Assembly: GCF_000012825.1 (NCBI RefSeq)
Contig: NC_009614.1
Location: 3,038,001-3,102,000, forward strand
Reading direction: 5' to 3'
DNA length: 64,000 bases
Source: Phocaeicola vulgatus ATCC 8482
GTDB taxonomy: Bacteria; Bacteroidota; Bacteroidia; Bacteroidales; Bacteroidaceae
This document shows, one piece after another, positions 8,921-17,172 of this stretch (position 1 is the stretch's first letter; every line of letters starts with the position of its first letter). Below the pieces are notes generated by a model that had not been told where the DNA came from, did not search any database, and saw only the letters and a list, made by a program, of their open reading frames with translations. The translations under genes and the position numbers were made by a program.

Positions 8921-9331
8921 ATGAAGAGTTACGATTATCTTATCAGTTATAACATTAAGCCGTCCGTACAGCGCATAGCTATTATGGATTATTTGTTGGC
9001 TCATAAAACTCATCCTTCTATCGATGAGATTTATTTGGCGCTATGTAAGGATATTCCAACCTTGTCCAAGACTACAGTGTATAATACACTGAAACTCTTT
9101 GTCGAGCATGGAGCAGCTTTAATGCTTACAATTGATGAAAAGAATGCGTGTTTTGACGGCGATACTTCCCTACATGCTCATTTCCTTTGCAAGAAATGTG
9201 GTAAAATATTCGATTTACCCTATAGTAATGAAGTGAAAAAAGTAGAGCAAATTGATATGAATGGATTCAAAGTGGATGAAATTCACCAATATTATAAAGG
9301 TATATGCCCTGCTTGTTCTAAAGAAGATTAA
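8921..9331 (+). CDS. perR: Fur-family transcriptional repressor, PerR-like
   Basis: A 136-residue winged-helix regulator. The N-terminal DNA-binding part has KPSVQRIAIMDYL and the recognition-helix segment TLSKTTVYNTLKLF (about 47-60). The C-terminal part carries two CxxC pairs (CKKC about 92-95 and CPAC about 130-133) that bind the structural zinc, and HAHF as a regulatory metal site. The PerR rather than Fur assignment rests on the adjacent rubrerythrin gene (peroxide detoxification) and the PerR-type palindrome upstream; ferric regulation remains possible. The rubrerythrin gene begins 77 bp downstream. Confidence 0.85.
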   Translation: MKSYDYLISYNIKPSVQRIAIMDYLLAHKTHPSIDEIYLALCKDIPTLSKTTVYNTLKLFVEHGAALMLTIDEKNACFDGDTSLHAHFLCKKCGKIFDLPYSNEVKKVEQIDMNGFKVDEIHQYYKGICPACSKED

Positions 9332-9360
9332 GAAAGAAGTTAAAAAGGATAGAGAGTAAA

Positions 9361-9398
9361 TGACTAACTAATAAATAAAATATTGACTAACTAATAAA
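9361..9398 (+). repeat. Two 15-bp direct repeats before rubrerythrin
   Basis: TGACTAACTAATAAA occurs at 9361-9375 and again at 9384-9398, a spacing of 23 bp, just upstream of the rubrerythrin start. There is no TAnnTTTG box here, so rubrerythrin may depend on the perR promoter or on a factor that binds these repeats. Confidence 0.6.
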
Positions 9399-9408
9399 AA
9401 AAGAAATT

Positions 9409-9960
9409 ATGAAAAAGTTTATTTGTACAGTTTGTGGTTATATTCATGAAGGTGATGCAGCTCCTGAAAAATGTCCGTTGTGTAAAGCGCCTGCTTCTAA
9501 GTTTAACGAAATGGTAGAAACAGAAGGTGGATTGGAATTTGCAGACCAACACGTTATCGGCGTAGCAAAAGGTTGTGATGAAGAAATGATTAAGGATTTG
9601 AACAACCATTTCATGGGTGAATGTACAGAAGTTGGTATGTATTTGGCAATGAGCCGTCAGGCAGACCGCGAAGGTTATCCTGAAGTTGCTGAAGCTTTCA
9701 AACGTTATGCTTGGGAAGAAGCAGAACATGCTGCTAAGTTTGCTGAGTTGCTGGGTGACTGTGTATGGGATACAAAGACTAACTTGGAAAAGAGAATGAA
9801 TGCTGAGTCAGGTGCTTGTGCTGACAAGAAACGCATTGCTACTCGTGCAAAAGCTTTGAACTTGGATGCTATTCACGATACAGTTCACGAAATGGCTAAG
9901 GACGAAGCTCGTCACGGCAAAGGTTTTGAAGGTTTGTACAACAGATATTTCAAGAAATAA
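9409..9960 (+). CDS. Rubrerythrin with N-terminal rubredoxin domain
   Basis: A peroxide-reducing non-haem di-iron protein, 183 residues. The rubredoxin Fe(SCys)4 knuckles are at the N terminus (CTVCGY about 7-12 and CPLCKA about 23-28), followed by the four-helix di-iron domain with ExxH motifs (EEAEHAAKF and DEARHGKGF) and an early GECTEVGM helix. The domain order is the reverse of the classical rubrerythrin ('reverse rubrerythrin' form) and is common in anaerobes. It lies directly behind a PerR-like regulator, so peroxide induction is likely. A strong terminator follows. Confidence 0.93.
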   Translation: MKKFICTVCGYIHEGDAAPEKCPLCKAPASKFNEMVETEGGLEFADQHVIGVAKGCDEEMIKDLNNHFMGECTEVGMYLAMSRQADREGYPEVAEAFKRYAWEEAEHAAKFAELLGDCVWDTKTNLEKRMNAESGACADKKRIATRAKALNLDAIHDTVHEMAKDEARHGKGFEGLYNRYFKK

Positions 9961-9986
9961 TATACAATTTGCTATAGTATAAATGG

Positions 9987-10024
9987 AGAGAGGGGGAGCA
10001 ATTATTATTGCCCCCTCTCTTTTA
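9987..10024 (+). terminator. Terminator after rubrerythrin
   Basis: Stem AGAGAGGGGG (9987-9996) pairs with CCCCCTCTCT (10011-10020), with a further inner CAAT/ATTG pairing, followed by TTTTATT. Confidence 0.85.
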
Positions 10025-10063
10025 TTGGTTATATTTAGATTAGAGATATATAGGGCTTGTTTC

Positions 10064-10522
10064 TCATTCTTTCAGTAACACTTCTTCAATGGCTTTCCTG
10101 AAAGTAGCTTTATTGGCTGCTCCTATAATGATTTGTGGCTGTCCCGTTTTGGGAATAAAGATGATGGTGGGCAGTGACTGTATTCCCATAACGGCAGATA
10201 ATTCTTTTTGTTTGTCTGTATCTACTTTGTAAACTGCAATTTGATCTTTGTATTCTTTGGCCAGACTTTTTAGCAGAGGGGCAACCATACGGCAGGGACC
10301 ACACCATGTGGCGTAAAAATCAATAACTGCCGGTTTCTCTCCTTTGTATTTCCAGTTAGTGGAACCGGAAGTGTAGTCAAATATATTATCCAAGAACATT
10401 TGTTTGTCCATACGTATGACTTTTCCTGAATTTTTATCTGACTTATCCTGGACAGGAGTTTGGGCACTGAGATATCCCGTTAATCCGGCAGTTAATAGAA
10501 TACATGTGATTGTTTTCTTCAT
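10064..10522 (-). CDS. Exported thioredoxin-fold protein
   Basis: A 152-residue thioredoxin-like protein with a cleavable signal peptide (MKKTITCILLTAGLTGYLSA-Q), so it acts in the periplasm. The active-site motif WCGPC follows FYAT at about residues 73-77, and the cis-proline region is SLPTIIFI (about 115-122). It begins 3 bp after the upstream cytoplasmic thioredoxin gene on the minus strand, so both are likely in one operon. A role in disulfide reduction in the envelope or in oxidative-stress defence fits; the partner is unknown. Confidence 0.88.
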   Translation of the reverse strand: MKKTITCILLTAGLTGYLSAQTPVQDKSDKNSGKVIRMDKQMFLDNIFDYTSGSTNWKYKGEKPAVIDFYATWCGPCRMVAPLLKSLAKEYKDQIAVYKVDTDKQKELSAVMGIQSLPTIIFIPKTGQPQIIIGAANKATFRKAIEEVLLKE

Positions 10523-10525
10523 ATT

Positions 10526-10822
10526 TTACTCATATTGGGCTAGAATAGTGCTTAAATCATTGGCACGCATTACACCGCTTTGTCGCCACAATTGCTTACC
10601 GTTTTTAAAAATCATTAGTGTGGGAACTGACTGAATCTGATAGTATGCAGCAATTTCTTTATGTTTGTCTACATCTACCTTGACAATTCTTACTTTTTCC
10701 CCTTTTATTCCTTTTAATTCTTCTAAAATAGGTTTCATGGCTTTGCAAGGTCCGCACCATTCAGCAAAAAAATCAACTAATACAGGGATGTTTGAGGTGA
10801 TTAAATCTTCAAATCTTTCCAT
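10526..10822 (-). CDS. trxA: Thioredoxin
   Basis: A 98-residue cytoplasmic thioredoxin with the classical WCGPC site (FFAEWCGPCK, about residues 19-28) and the cis-Pro loop SVPTLMIF. There is no signal peptide. A purine-rich ribosome-binding site (AAAGGAG) lies about 6 nt before the ATG, unusually clear for Bacteroides. It is the first gene of a two-thioredoxin operon. Confidence 0.93.
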   Translation of the reverse strand: MERFEDLITSNIPVLVDFFAEWCGPCKAMKPILEELKGIKGEKVRIVKVDVDKHKEIAAYYQIQSVPTLMIFKNGKQLWRQSGVMRANDLSTILAQYE

Positions 10823-10885
10823 AATGTTCTCCTTTCGTTATTTTTATTATAATAAAAACGTTTATAGGGTGCTTTTTGTTTAAAA

Positions 10886-10919
10886 GTAAAGCCGGAACAG
10901 TAGACTGTTCCGGCTTTAC
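10886..10919 (-). terminator. Terminator after the OmpH-like gene
   Basis: Perfect 15-bp stem GTAAAGCCGGAACAG / CTGTTCCGGCTTTAC with a four-base loop; a TTTTAAAC tail follows on the minus strand. It ends the small-membrane-protein and OmpH transcript. Confidence 0.85.
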
Positions 10920-10940
10920 ATATATAAGGTTGATGAACTA

Positions 10941-11555
10941 TTATTTTTTTACAGAAGAGGGAGTATAACGTGCATTCAGTCCGTCAATGATTTCTTGTGT
11001 GATGTTGTATGCCGGATTAGCGTATAGCAAGTTGTCAAATCCTGTATTGCTGATAATCAGATCATATCCTTTGTTCTGATTATAAATTTTCAAGAATGAA
11101 TTGATAGAATCACGTAACTGCAAGCTGTTCTTTTGGTTTTCAGAAGCTAGCTCGTCGCTTAGTTTCTGTTGGAGTGCCTGCAGTTCTTGTTGTTGCTTCA
11201 TCAGTCTCATCTGTTCTTGTTCAGCACGTTCACGTGTAGCAAAGCCATTATTTTCCAGTTTGCGTTGGAATTCTTTAGCATCAGCATCCAGCTTCTTTGC
11301 TTTTTCATTTAAAGTAGTGCGGATATTTTCTTCTTTCTGTATCATCACTTCATTTAAGTCATTCCAGAAATTGTACTTAGTCAACAGTGAATCGATTTCC
11401 ACATAAGCTATTTTCATGTTTGAGGAACCTGCAACGCCGGCAGCCGGAGCAGCGGAAGAAGTTGCAGCGTTGTTGTTTTTGTCGCTACATTGTGCGAACA
11501 CTAACACGATGGCTAGCGCTAGAAATCCATTCAGGATGAAATTTGTTCTTTTCAT
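10941..11555 (-). CDS. OmpH/Skp-like periplasmic lipoprotein
   Basis: A 204-residue protein starting at MKRTNFILNG (11555); an upstream in-frame ATG at 11609 is disfavoured because it would precede the signal peptide. The signal ends in a lipobox before Cys about 24 (LVFAQC), followed by an N/A-rich linker. The body has the Skp/OmpH pattern: a short strand KIAYVEIDSLLTKYN, a long charged coiled coil (about residues 75-150, Q/E/K rich) and a return segment with YDLIISNTG. Skp-like proteins chaperone outer-membrane proteins in the periplasm. It is transcribed behind a small membrane-protein gene. Confidence 0.85.
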   Translation of the reverse strand: MKRTNFILNGFLALAIVLVFAQCSDKNNNAATSSAAPAAGVAGSSNMKIAYVEIDSLLTKYNFWNDLNEVMIQKEENIRTTLNEKAKKLDADAKEFQRKLENNGFATRERAEQEQMRLMKQQQELQALQQKLSDELASENQKNSLQLRDSINSFLKIYNQNKGYDLIISNTGFDNLLYANPAYNITQEIIDGLNARYTPSSVKK

Positions 11556-11577
11556 AATCTTTTTCACGTATTGTTTA

Positions 11578-11805
11578 TTAATTATTATCCGTTTTGCTTT
11601 GCTTTTCAATTTCGGCTATGGCATTTTTATTAGGTTTGCGTGCTTCACGATCTTGTGATTGCACACAGCCTATTCCTTTTTTACGGAGTGCCTTATTACC
11701 GCTTACATGTGTATTTGGAAACTTTCCTTTTAGAAAGATTCCGATAGACAATAATGCTATACAGATAGCAACTATTAACACAGTTATAAGGATAGTATCA
11801 AGCAT
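11578..11805 (-). CDS. Small single-pass membrane protein
   Basis: A 75-residue protein with one strongly hydrophobic N-terminal helix (about residues 4-25) followed by a basic, polar tail containing HVSGNKALRKKGIGC. The tail pattern of a Cys-containing conserved stretch is recurrent in Bacteroidales 'membrane or secreted' hypothetical proteins. Its function is not recognised. It precedes the OmpH-like gene by 22 bp and has a TAnnTTTG promoter just upstream. Confidence 0.75.
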   Translation of the reverse strand: MLDTILITVLIVAICIALLSIGIFLKGKFPNTHVSGNKALRKKGIGCVQSQDREARKPNKNAIAEIEKQSKTDNN

Positions 11806-11824
11806 TTCTATTATTTTTGTGGTG

Positions 11825-11832
11825 CAAAGTTA
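11825..11832 (-). promoter_or_regulatory. Promoter -7 box for the small membrane protein / OmpH operon
   Basis: On the minus strand TAACTTTG matches TAnnTTTG, about 20 bp before the start codon at 11805. Confidence 0.6.
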
Positions 11833-12020
11833 GTGTAAGGCAAGGGAAATGCCAAATTTATTGAAGCATTTCGTGTCTGCGGACTAAATTTGCATAGCAA
11901 ATATAGAATTTTGCAATGATTTAGCTTTCTCTTTTTTCATTAAAAAAGAGGAAGTGTCCTATTTAAGAGAATTATTTAACCATTTTTTGCAAATTTGGAA
12001 ACTGAATTTTCCTAAACGAC

Positions 12021-13484
12021 ATGATTATGAATGAAAAGAATTTAAAGCCTGCATCTGTCTTTTATTATTTTGAAGAGATATGTAAGGTACCCCGTCCCTC
12101 TAAAAGAGAGGAGAAAATAATTGCTTATTTGAAAGCCTTCGGTAGAGAACATGGTTTGGAAACCAAGACAGATGAAGTAGGCAATGTATTAATTAAAAAG
12201 CCTGCCACTCCGGGTAAGGAGAATTTGAAAACTGTGATTTTGCAGTCTCATATAGATATGGTTTGTGAAAAAAACAGTGATGTGGAGCATGATTTTCTAA
12301 TTGATCCTATTGAAACAGTGGTGGACGGTGAATGGTTGAAAGCCAAAGGTACTACATTGGGGGCGGATAATGGTATCGGTGTGGCGACAGAATTAGCTAT
12401 ATTGGCTGCTACTGATATAGAGCATGGTCCGCTAGAGTGTCTTTTCACGGTGGATGAAGAAACTGGATTGACAGGTGCTTTTGCATTGAAGCCAGGGTTT
12501 ATGACTGGTGATATTCTGATTAATTTGGACTCGGAAGATGAAGGAGAATTATTTATCGGCTGTGCCGGTGGTGCAAATACTACAGCGGAATTTACTTATC
12601 AGCCTGTTTCTGCCCCACAGGATTATTTCTATTTCCGTGTGGCGGTCAAGGGATTGACTGGTGGGCACTCCGGTGATGATATTAATAAAGGTAGAGCGAA
12701 TGCCAATAAGCTGCTGAATCGTTTTCTGACCCAGTTGGCTTCTAAATATATTTTATATTTATGTGAGATTGATGGTGGAAACCTGCATAATGCCATACCT
12801 CGTGAGGCACAGGCATTATGTGCGGTACCTATGAAGGATAAGGAATCGGTTCGTGTAGATTTGAATATCTATACCGCAGAACTGGAGAATGAATATGCTG
12901 CGACAGAACCGAACTTGAGAACCGAACTCTCTTCTGAATCCCCTTGTAAGGAAGCGATAGATATGACTACTGCCGGACACCTTCTGAGAGCTGTTTACGC
13001 TGTGCACAATGGAGTGTATGCCATGAGTCAGGATATTCCGGGATTAGTAGAAACTTCGTCTAATCTTGCTTCCATCAAACAGGTAGAGGGAAACAAGATT
13101 AAAATAGTGACTAGCCAGCGCAGCTCCATTCTTTCATCACGCAAGGATATGTCCGAGATGATCCGTTCTGCTTTTCTTTTGGGAGGTGCTGAAGTAACAA
13201 CTGGTGAAGGCTATCCAGGGTGGAAACCGAATACGGATTCTCCAGTTTTGAAAGTTGCGGTAGATAGCTATAAAAAACTTTTTGGTGTGGAACCTAAAGT
13301 AAAGGCAATTCATGCCGGATTGGAGTGTGGTTTGTTCCTTGAGAAATATCCGTCACTGGATATGGTTTCTTTTGGACCTACTCTGCGTGGTGTTCATTCA
13401 CCTGATGAGCGTATGCTGATACCTACTGTAGATAAATTCTGGCGTCATTTGCTGGATGTATTGGTTAATATACCGACAAAATAA
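12021..13484 (+). CDS. pepD: Aminoacyl-histidine dipeptidase (PepD)
   Basis: M20-family di-zinc metallopeptidase of 487 residues that hydrolyses Xaa-His dipeptides such as carnosine-like peptides. Zinc-ligand motifs are visible: LQSHIDMVCEK (His/Asp, about 75-85), TLGADNGIGVA (Asp, about 112-122) and DEETGLTGA (Glu-Glu, about 144-152). A lid-domain segment follows with GLTGGHSGDDI, and HAGLECG and GPTLRGVHSPDER close the site. The start may be the second ATG at 12027; both fit. The endonuclease gene follows after 5 bp, so the two are probably an operon. Confidence 0.93.
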   Translation: MIMNEKNLKPASVFYYFEEICKVPRPSKREEKIIAYLKAFGREHGLETKTDEVGNVLIKKPATPGKENLKTVILQSHIDMVCEKNSDVEHDFLIDPIETVVDGEWLKAKGTTLGADNGIGVATELAILAATDIEHGPLECLFTVDEETGLTGAFALKPGFMTGDILINLDSEDEGELFIGCAGGANTTAEFTYQPVSAPQDYFYFRVAVKGLTGGHSGDDINKGRANANKLLNRFLTQLASKYILYLCEIDGGNLHNAIPREAQALCAVPMKDKESVRVDLNIYTAELENEYAATEPNLRTELSSESPCKEAIDMTTAGHLLRAVYAVHNGVYAMSQDIPGLVETSSNLASIKQVEGNKIKIVTSQRSSILSSRKDMSEMIRSAFLLGGAEVTTGEGYPGWKPNTDSPVLKVAVDSYKKLFGVEPKVKAIHAGLECGLFLEKYPSLDMVSFGPTLRGVHSPDERMLIPTVDKFWRHLLDVLVNIPTK

Positions 13485-13489
13485 TTTAT

Positions 13490-14500
13490 ATGAAGAAAAC
13501 AATTTTATTTCTTTGTTTGTGCTACCTGGTAGGGGTGACGTATGCACAGGAACCGTTTCGGGTAATGTTCTATAATGTAGAGAATTTGTTCGATTGTCAG
13601 CACGACACGTTGAAAAATGATTATGAATTTTTGCCAGATGCTCCGAAAGGATGGACACAAGCGCGCTATCATGATAAATTGGCTAAGATAGCTAAGGTTA
13701 TTATTGCCACCGGTGAGGAAAATGTTCCCGATTTGGTGGGGCTTTGTGAAGTGGAAAATGATCATTGCTTGAAAGATCTGACAGAAAACTCACCATTACG
13801 CGAGGCAGGTTATCGTTATGTCATGACTGATTCTCCTGATGAGCGTGGTATTGACGTGGCGTTGCTTTATCAGCGAGGAAGTTTTAAGTTGCTGGGCAAA
13901 AACAGCCTTTCTGTTCCTTATAAGGAGATGGAACGCCGCCCTACACGTGATATCCTTCATGTGATGGGGCAGGTAGCATCAGGTGATACTTTGGACGTGT
14001 TTGTGTGCCATATGCCGTCTCGTGCCGGTGGTGAGGAAAAAAGTGAGCCTTATCGTCTTTTCACTGCACAGATATTGAACATAGCGGCAGATTCCATCAT
14101 AAACCTTCGCCAGCATCCCAATGTGATGATAATGGGTGATTTTAATGATTATCCCACTAATAATTCGATAGCTAAAGTATTGGGTGCCGTGGCTCCGAAA
14201 GGTGAAGTACAGGCTAAGAAACTGTATAATCTGATGGACGGGCGTAAGGAGGGAACCTATCGTTATCGAGGTGAGTGGGGCGTACTTGATCAGCTGATTG
14301 TTTCCGGTTTTTTGTTACAAGGGCATGATAGTATGCGCACTTCATATGATAAGGCACAGATTTTAAAATATCCGTTCCTATTGGAAGAGGATGAAAAATA
14401 TGGTGGTGATATCCCATCACGTACCTACTGGGGAAAGAAATATCATGGTGGCTATAGCGACCATTTACCAGTGTGTGTGGACTTTGAAATTGGAAAATAG
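13490..14500 (+). CDS. Exported endonuclease/exonuclease/phosphatase-family protein
   Basis: A 336-residue EEP (DNase I-like) fold protein with a signal peptide (MKKTILFLCLCYLVGVTYAQ). Family motifs are MFYNVENLFD (Asn/Glu metal site, about 26-35), LVGLCEVEN (about 83-91), DERGIDVALLY (about 121-131), VCHMPSR (about 166-172), IMGDFNDYP (Asp-Asn, about 215-223) and the catalytic SDHLP near the C terminus. These enzymes cleave nucleic acids or phosphoesters; the exported location suggests nutrient or extracellular DNA processing. The substrate is unknown. Confidence 0.88.
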   Translation: MKKTILFLCLCYLVGVTYAQEPFRVMFYNVENLFDCQHDTLKNDYEFLPDAPKGWTQARYHDKLAKIAKVIIATGEENVPDLVGLCEVENDHCLKDLTENSPLREAGYRYVMTDSPDERGIDVALLYQRGSFKLLGKNSLSVPYKEMERRPTRDILHVMGQVASGDTLDVFVCHMPSRAGGEEKSEPYRLFTAQILNIAADSIINLRQHPNVMIMGDFNDYPTNNSIAKVLGAVAPKGEVQAKKLYNLMDGRKEGTYRYRGEWGVLDQLIVSGFLLQGHDSMRTSYDKAQILKYPFLLEEDEKYGGDIPSRTYWGKKYHGGYSDHLPVCVDFEIGK

Positions 14501-14509
14501 GGAGAGAAT

Positions 14510-14569
14510 TAGTGGTTAGTGATGAATGGACTGCGCTATTATGCCGCAGGTGTTAATCACTAACCGCTA
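14510..14569. terminator. Convergent hairpin between endonuclease and rlmH
   Basis: TAGTGGTTAGTGAT (14510-14523) pairs with ATCACTAACCGCTA (14556-14569), with an inner CTGCG/CGCAG hairpin (14531-14535/14545-14549). There is no strong T-run. The same TAGTGGTTA...ATCACTA motif recurs at 18678-18739. Confidence 0.6.
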
Positions 14570-14576
14570 TATATTT

Positions 14577-15050
14577 CTATTCATGATGATAAGGACCGTT
14601 ATTCAATATAGTCATCGCCCGGTATAGCTGTTCTACGAAAATAAGGCGTATCATTTGATGTGAGAAGGTCATCTTGGATAATGAGATCTTTTCTTGGGCT
14701 GCATCATATATTTTGGGTGCAAATCCGTATGGTCCCCCAATGATGAATACTAACCGTTTGTTTACAGTGTGCATTTTGCGTTCTATCCAGTTGGCAAATT
14801 CTACGGAACGGAATTCTTTTCCATGTTCATCCAATAAAACCACTACATCGCCCGGCAACAAAGCTTTCAGAATTAGTTCTCCTTCCTTCTCTTTTTGTTG
14901 CTCCATACTCAGGTTTTTGGTGTTCTTGAGTTCGGGGATGACTTCCATATCGAAAGAAATGAAGTGCTTGGTACGTTCCACATAATCATTGATAGCGGTG
15001 ATATAATGTTTTTCGACAGTGCGTCCTACTACTAATAATGTAAATTTCAT
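14577..15050 (-). CDS. rlmH: 23S rRNA (pseudouridine1915-N3)-methyltransferase
   Basis: A SPOUT methyltransferase of 157 residues, full family length. Recognisable are the N-terminal MKFTLLVVGRT, the LLDEHGKEF segment (about 73-81), the SAM-binding trefoil knot FIIGGPYGF (about 102-110) and the conserved C-terminal SLSKMTFSHQMIRLIFVEQ region with LYRAMTI and NGPYHHE. It methylates pseudouridine 1915 in helix 69 of 23S rRNA on assembled 70S ribosomes. It is convergent with the endonuclease gene and divergent from nadC. Confidence 0.97.
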   Translation of the reverse strand: MKFTLLVVGRTVEKHYITAINDYVERTKHFISFDMEVIPELKNTKNLSMEQQKEKEGELILKALLPGDVVVLLDEHGKEFRSVEFANWIERKMHTVNKRLVFIIGGPYGFAPKIYDAAQEKISLSKMTFSHQMIRLIFVEQLYRAMTILNNGPYHHE

Positions 15051-15069
15051 ACGTTCTTTTCTGGTTTAC

Positions 15070-15100
15070 TTTGCAAAAATACGGAAAATCTCTACCTTTG
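15070..15100 (+). promoter_or_regulatory. Promoter of nadC
   Basis: TTTG at 15070-15073 and TACCTTTG at 15093-15100 with 19 bp between them, a full Bacteroides consensus, 31 bp before the start codon. Confidence 0.78.
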
Positions 15101-15130
15101 CCTATCAATTCATAAAAAAACGATAACATT

Positions 15131-15982
15131 ATGGACGAATTAGTAGTAAAAGACTTAATAGACAGACTGATAGACCTGTCTTTTGCTGAAGATATAGGTG
15201 ATGGGGATCATACTACCTTGTCATGTATTCCCGCAGATGCAATGGGAAAATCAAAGTTGTTGATTAAGGAAGAAGGTATTTTAGCAGGCATTGAAGTGGC
15301 TAAAGAAGTATTTCGCCGTTTTGATCCCACAATGAAGGTGGAGGTGTTCATTCAAGATGGAACTCACGTGAAACCGGGTGATGTGGCTATGGTGGTGGAA
15401 GGTAAAGTTCAGTCACTTCTTCAGACAGAACGCTTGATGCTGAATATCATGCAACGCATGAGTGGCATTGCTACTATGACCAATAAATATGTGAAGAAAC
15501 TGGAAGGTACGAAAACTCGTGTACTTGATACCCGTAAGACAACTCCGGGTATGCGTATCATGGAGAAGATGGCTGTAAAGATAGGAGGAGGATGCAATCA
15601 CCGTATCGGTTTGTTTGATATGATTCTGCTGAAAGACAACCATGTAGATTTCGCAGGCGGCATACACAATGCGGTGTCCCGTGCCAAAGAATATTGTAAG
15701 GCAAAGGGTAAGAACTTGAAGATTGAATTGGAAGTGCGTAACTTTGACGAATTGAATCAGGCGTTGGCAGAAGGTGTGGATCGTATTATGTTTGATAACT
15801 TTACACCTGAAGATACTCGTAAGGCTGTAGAGATAGTAGGAGGTCGTTGCGAAACCGAGTCTTCCGGTGGTATTACTTACGATACTATGTTGCCTTATGC
15901 GCAGGCAGGAGTGGATTTCATTTCTTTTGGTGCGCTGACCCATTCTGTAAAAGGATTGGATATGAGCTTCAAGGCCTGTTAA
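15131..15982 (+). CDS. nadC: Nicotinate-nucleotide pyrophosphorylase (carboxylating)
   Basis: Quinolinate phosphoribosyltransferase of de novo NAD synthesis (quinolinate + PRPP to nicotinate mononucleotide). The 283-residue length is typical. Seen are EDIGDGDHTT near the N terminus, RLMLNIMQRMSGIAT (about 100-114), TRKTTPGMR (about 134-142, substrate-binding), GGGCNHRIGLFDMILLKDNH (about 153-172), EVRN, and the C-terminal TESSGGI and ISFGALTHS motifs. It is monocistronic behind its own promoter. Confidence 0.97.
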   Translation: MDELVVKDLIDRLIDLSFAEDIGDGDHTTLSCIPADAMGKSKLLIKEEGILAGIEVAKEVFRRFDPTMKVEVFIQDGTHVKPGDVAMVVEGKVQSLLQTERLMLNIMQRMSGIATMTNKYVKKLEGTKTRVLDTRKTTPGMRIMEKMAVKIGGGCNHRIGLFDMILLKDNHVDFAGGIHNAVSRAKEYCKAKGKNLKIELEVRNFDELNQALAEGVDRIMFDNFTPEDTRKAVEIVGGRCETESSGGITYDTMLPYAQAGVDFISFGALTHSVKGLDMSFKAC

Positions 15983-16096
15983 GGAAATGTTTTATGATAA
16001 GAGAGAATTCTAAATTTTGGACTTCTTTTTGAAATGTGAATGACGCAAGTGGTACGAATAAAATTAAAATGAATTCGCACATTTGCGTCATTGATA

Positions 16097-16260
16097 TTAG
16101 TTTCTTTTACTTTCTTCTTTAAATTGGGTAGGTGTCATTTCCTTTAACTTGTTTAAAGGAGGTACTGAAATGCCTCTGGCAGGAAAAGCCTACCTTGCAA
16201 GATATGTCGTTGATATTCATGTTGGTATTTGTAAGTAAACAGATTTTTCTGTGTATAGTG
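16097..16260 (-). pseudogene. Remnant of an AraC-family regulator C terminus
   Basis: On the minus strand the segment reads TNMNINDISCKVGF, then SCQRHFSTSFKQVKG in the same frame, and continues after a one-base shift as MTPTQFKEES then stop. This is the second helix-turn-helix of an AraC protein (pattern IxxIAxxVGFxxxxxFxRxFKxxxGxTPxxFR). No upstream half is present. It is the only feature seen in the 15983-16381 gap besides the promoter at 16347. Confidence 0.72.
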
Positions 16261-16346
16261 TTCTTGATTTTTTCAGTTTGGTCATAGCAAGACAGTCCAA
16301 ATCCATGATATGATGTGATGTTATTTATCTTTTCGTCTCTTTGTTT

Positions 16347-16354
16347 TATCTTTG
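16347..16354 (+). promoter_or_regulatory. Promoter -7 box of the DUF4923-like gene
   Basis: TATCTTTG matches TAnnTTTG, with a TTTA at 16324-16327 at the -33 distance (19 bp). The ATG is 28 bp downstream at 16382. Confidence 0.6.
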
Positions 16355-16381
16355 TCGTTGAATATTATAGTAATTAAGTAT

Positions 16382-16978
16382 ATGAAGAAAAAAAATGTTT
16401 TTAAATGGTGGGGAGTTGTTTTGATATTGTCTATGTGTTCTGTCCATGCTGAGGCGCAGGATTTGAAATCTGTATTGACAGGAGTGGCAAAGGCCGTAAT
16501 TGGTAACAAGGCTACTACGGCTCATTCCATTGTGGGGACTTGGACTTATCAGGCTCCTGAATGTCAGTTCGAGAGTGATCAGTTGCTGGCAAAGGCTGGT
16601 GGAGAGATAGCGGCCAAAGAAGTGGAAGAAAAATTACAGACAATATATGATAAGATTGGTTTGGCTGGTATTAAGTATATTTTCAAGGAGGATGGTACTT
16701 ATTCATATATATTGAAAAAACGTACGGTAAGCGGCACTTATGTTTTTGATGATGAAGCTAAGACGATTACTATGAAAAATAAGTTGGGCATACAGACGGT
16801 AGCTTATGTGACAGTGACAGGAAATAGTATGAGTCTTGTGTTTAATGCTGATAAGTTGATGTCTATTCTAAAGGTGATTACTGGAGCGGCTTCCAAAGTA
16901 AATTCCACAGCTGCCACTCTTAACAGTGTAGCTGAAGCTTATGACGGGCTGATGTTAGGATTTGAATTGAAAAAGTAG
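16382..16978 (+). CDS. Exported lipocalin-like DUF4923-type protein
   Basis: A 198-residue protein, with the start placed at MKKKNVFKWWG because it opens a clear signal peptide ending at AEAQ. The mature part begins with a helix (DLKSVLTGVAKAVIGNK), then GTWTYQAPECQF, two amphipathic helices, and a beta-rich half with YSYILKKRTVSGTYVFDDEA and a repeated strand pattern like a small lipocalin or META barrel. This matches the Bacteroidales DUF4923 family as far as I recognise it; function is unknown. It is alone between its own promoter and a strong terminator. Confidence 0.75.
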   Translation: MKKKNVFKWWGVVLILSMCSVHAEAQDLKSVLTGVAKAVIGNKATTAHSIVGTWTYQAPECQFESDQLLAKAGGEIAAKEVEEKLQTIYDKIGLAGIKYIFKEDGTYSYILKKRTVSGTYVFDDEAKTITMKNKLGIQTVAYVTVTGNSMSLVFNADKLMSILKVITGAASKVNSTAATLNSVAEAYDGLMLGFELKK

Positions 16979-17053
16979 ATGCTTTTTGTAAAATATGGAT
17001 ACAGGTGTTTTATGAAAGTTGAAAAATAGTGATTGGAAATAATGTTTGAGGAT

Positions 17054-17103
17054 AAAGCCGTTTTGACCTAACCTTATTATTATGGTTAGGTCAAAACGGC
17101 TTT
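17054..17103. terminator. Bidirectional terminator between the DUF4923-like gene and recA
   Basis: A perfect 20-bp stem (17054-17073 with 17084-17103) around TTATTATTAT; an A-run on one side and a T-run on the other allow action in both directions. Confidence 0.9.
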
Positions 17104-17172
17104 TATTTAAAATGTATTGTTTCCGTATATACTGGTCATGAATGTGATATGTTGCATATATGTGAGAACGAT

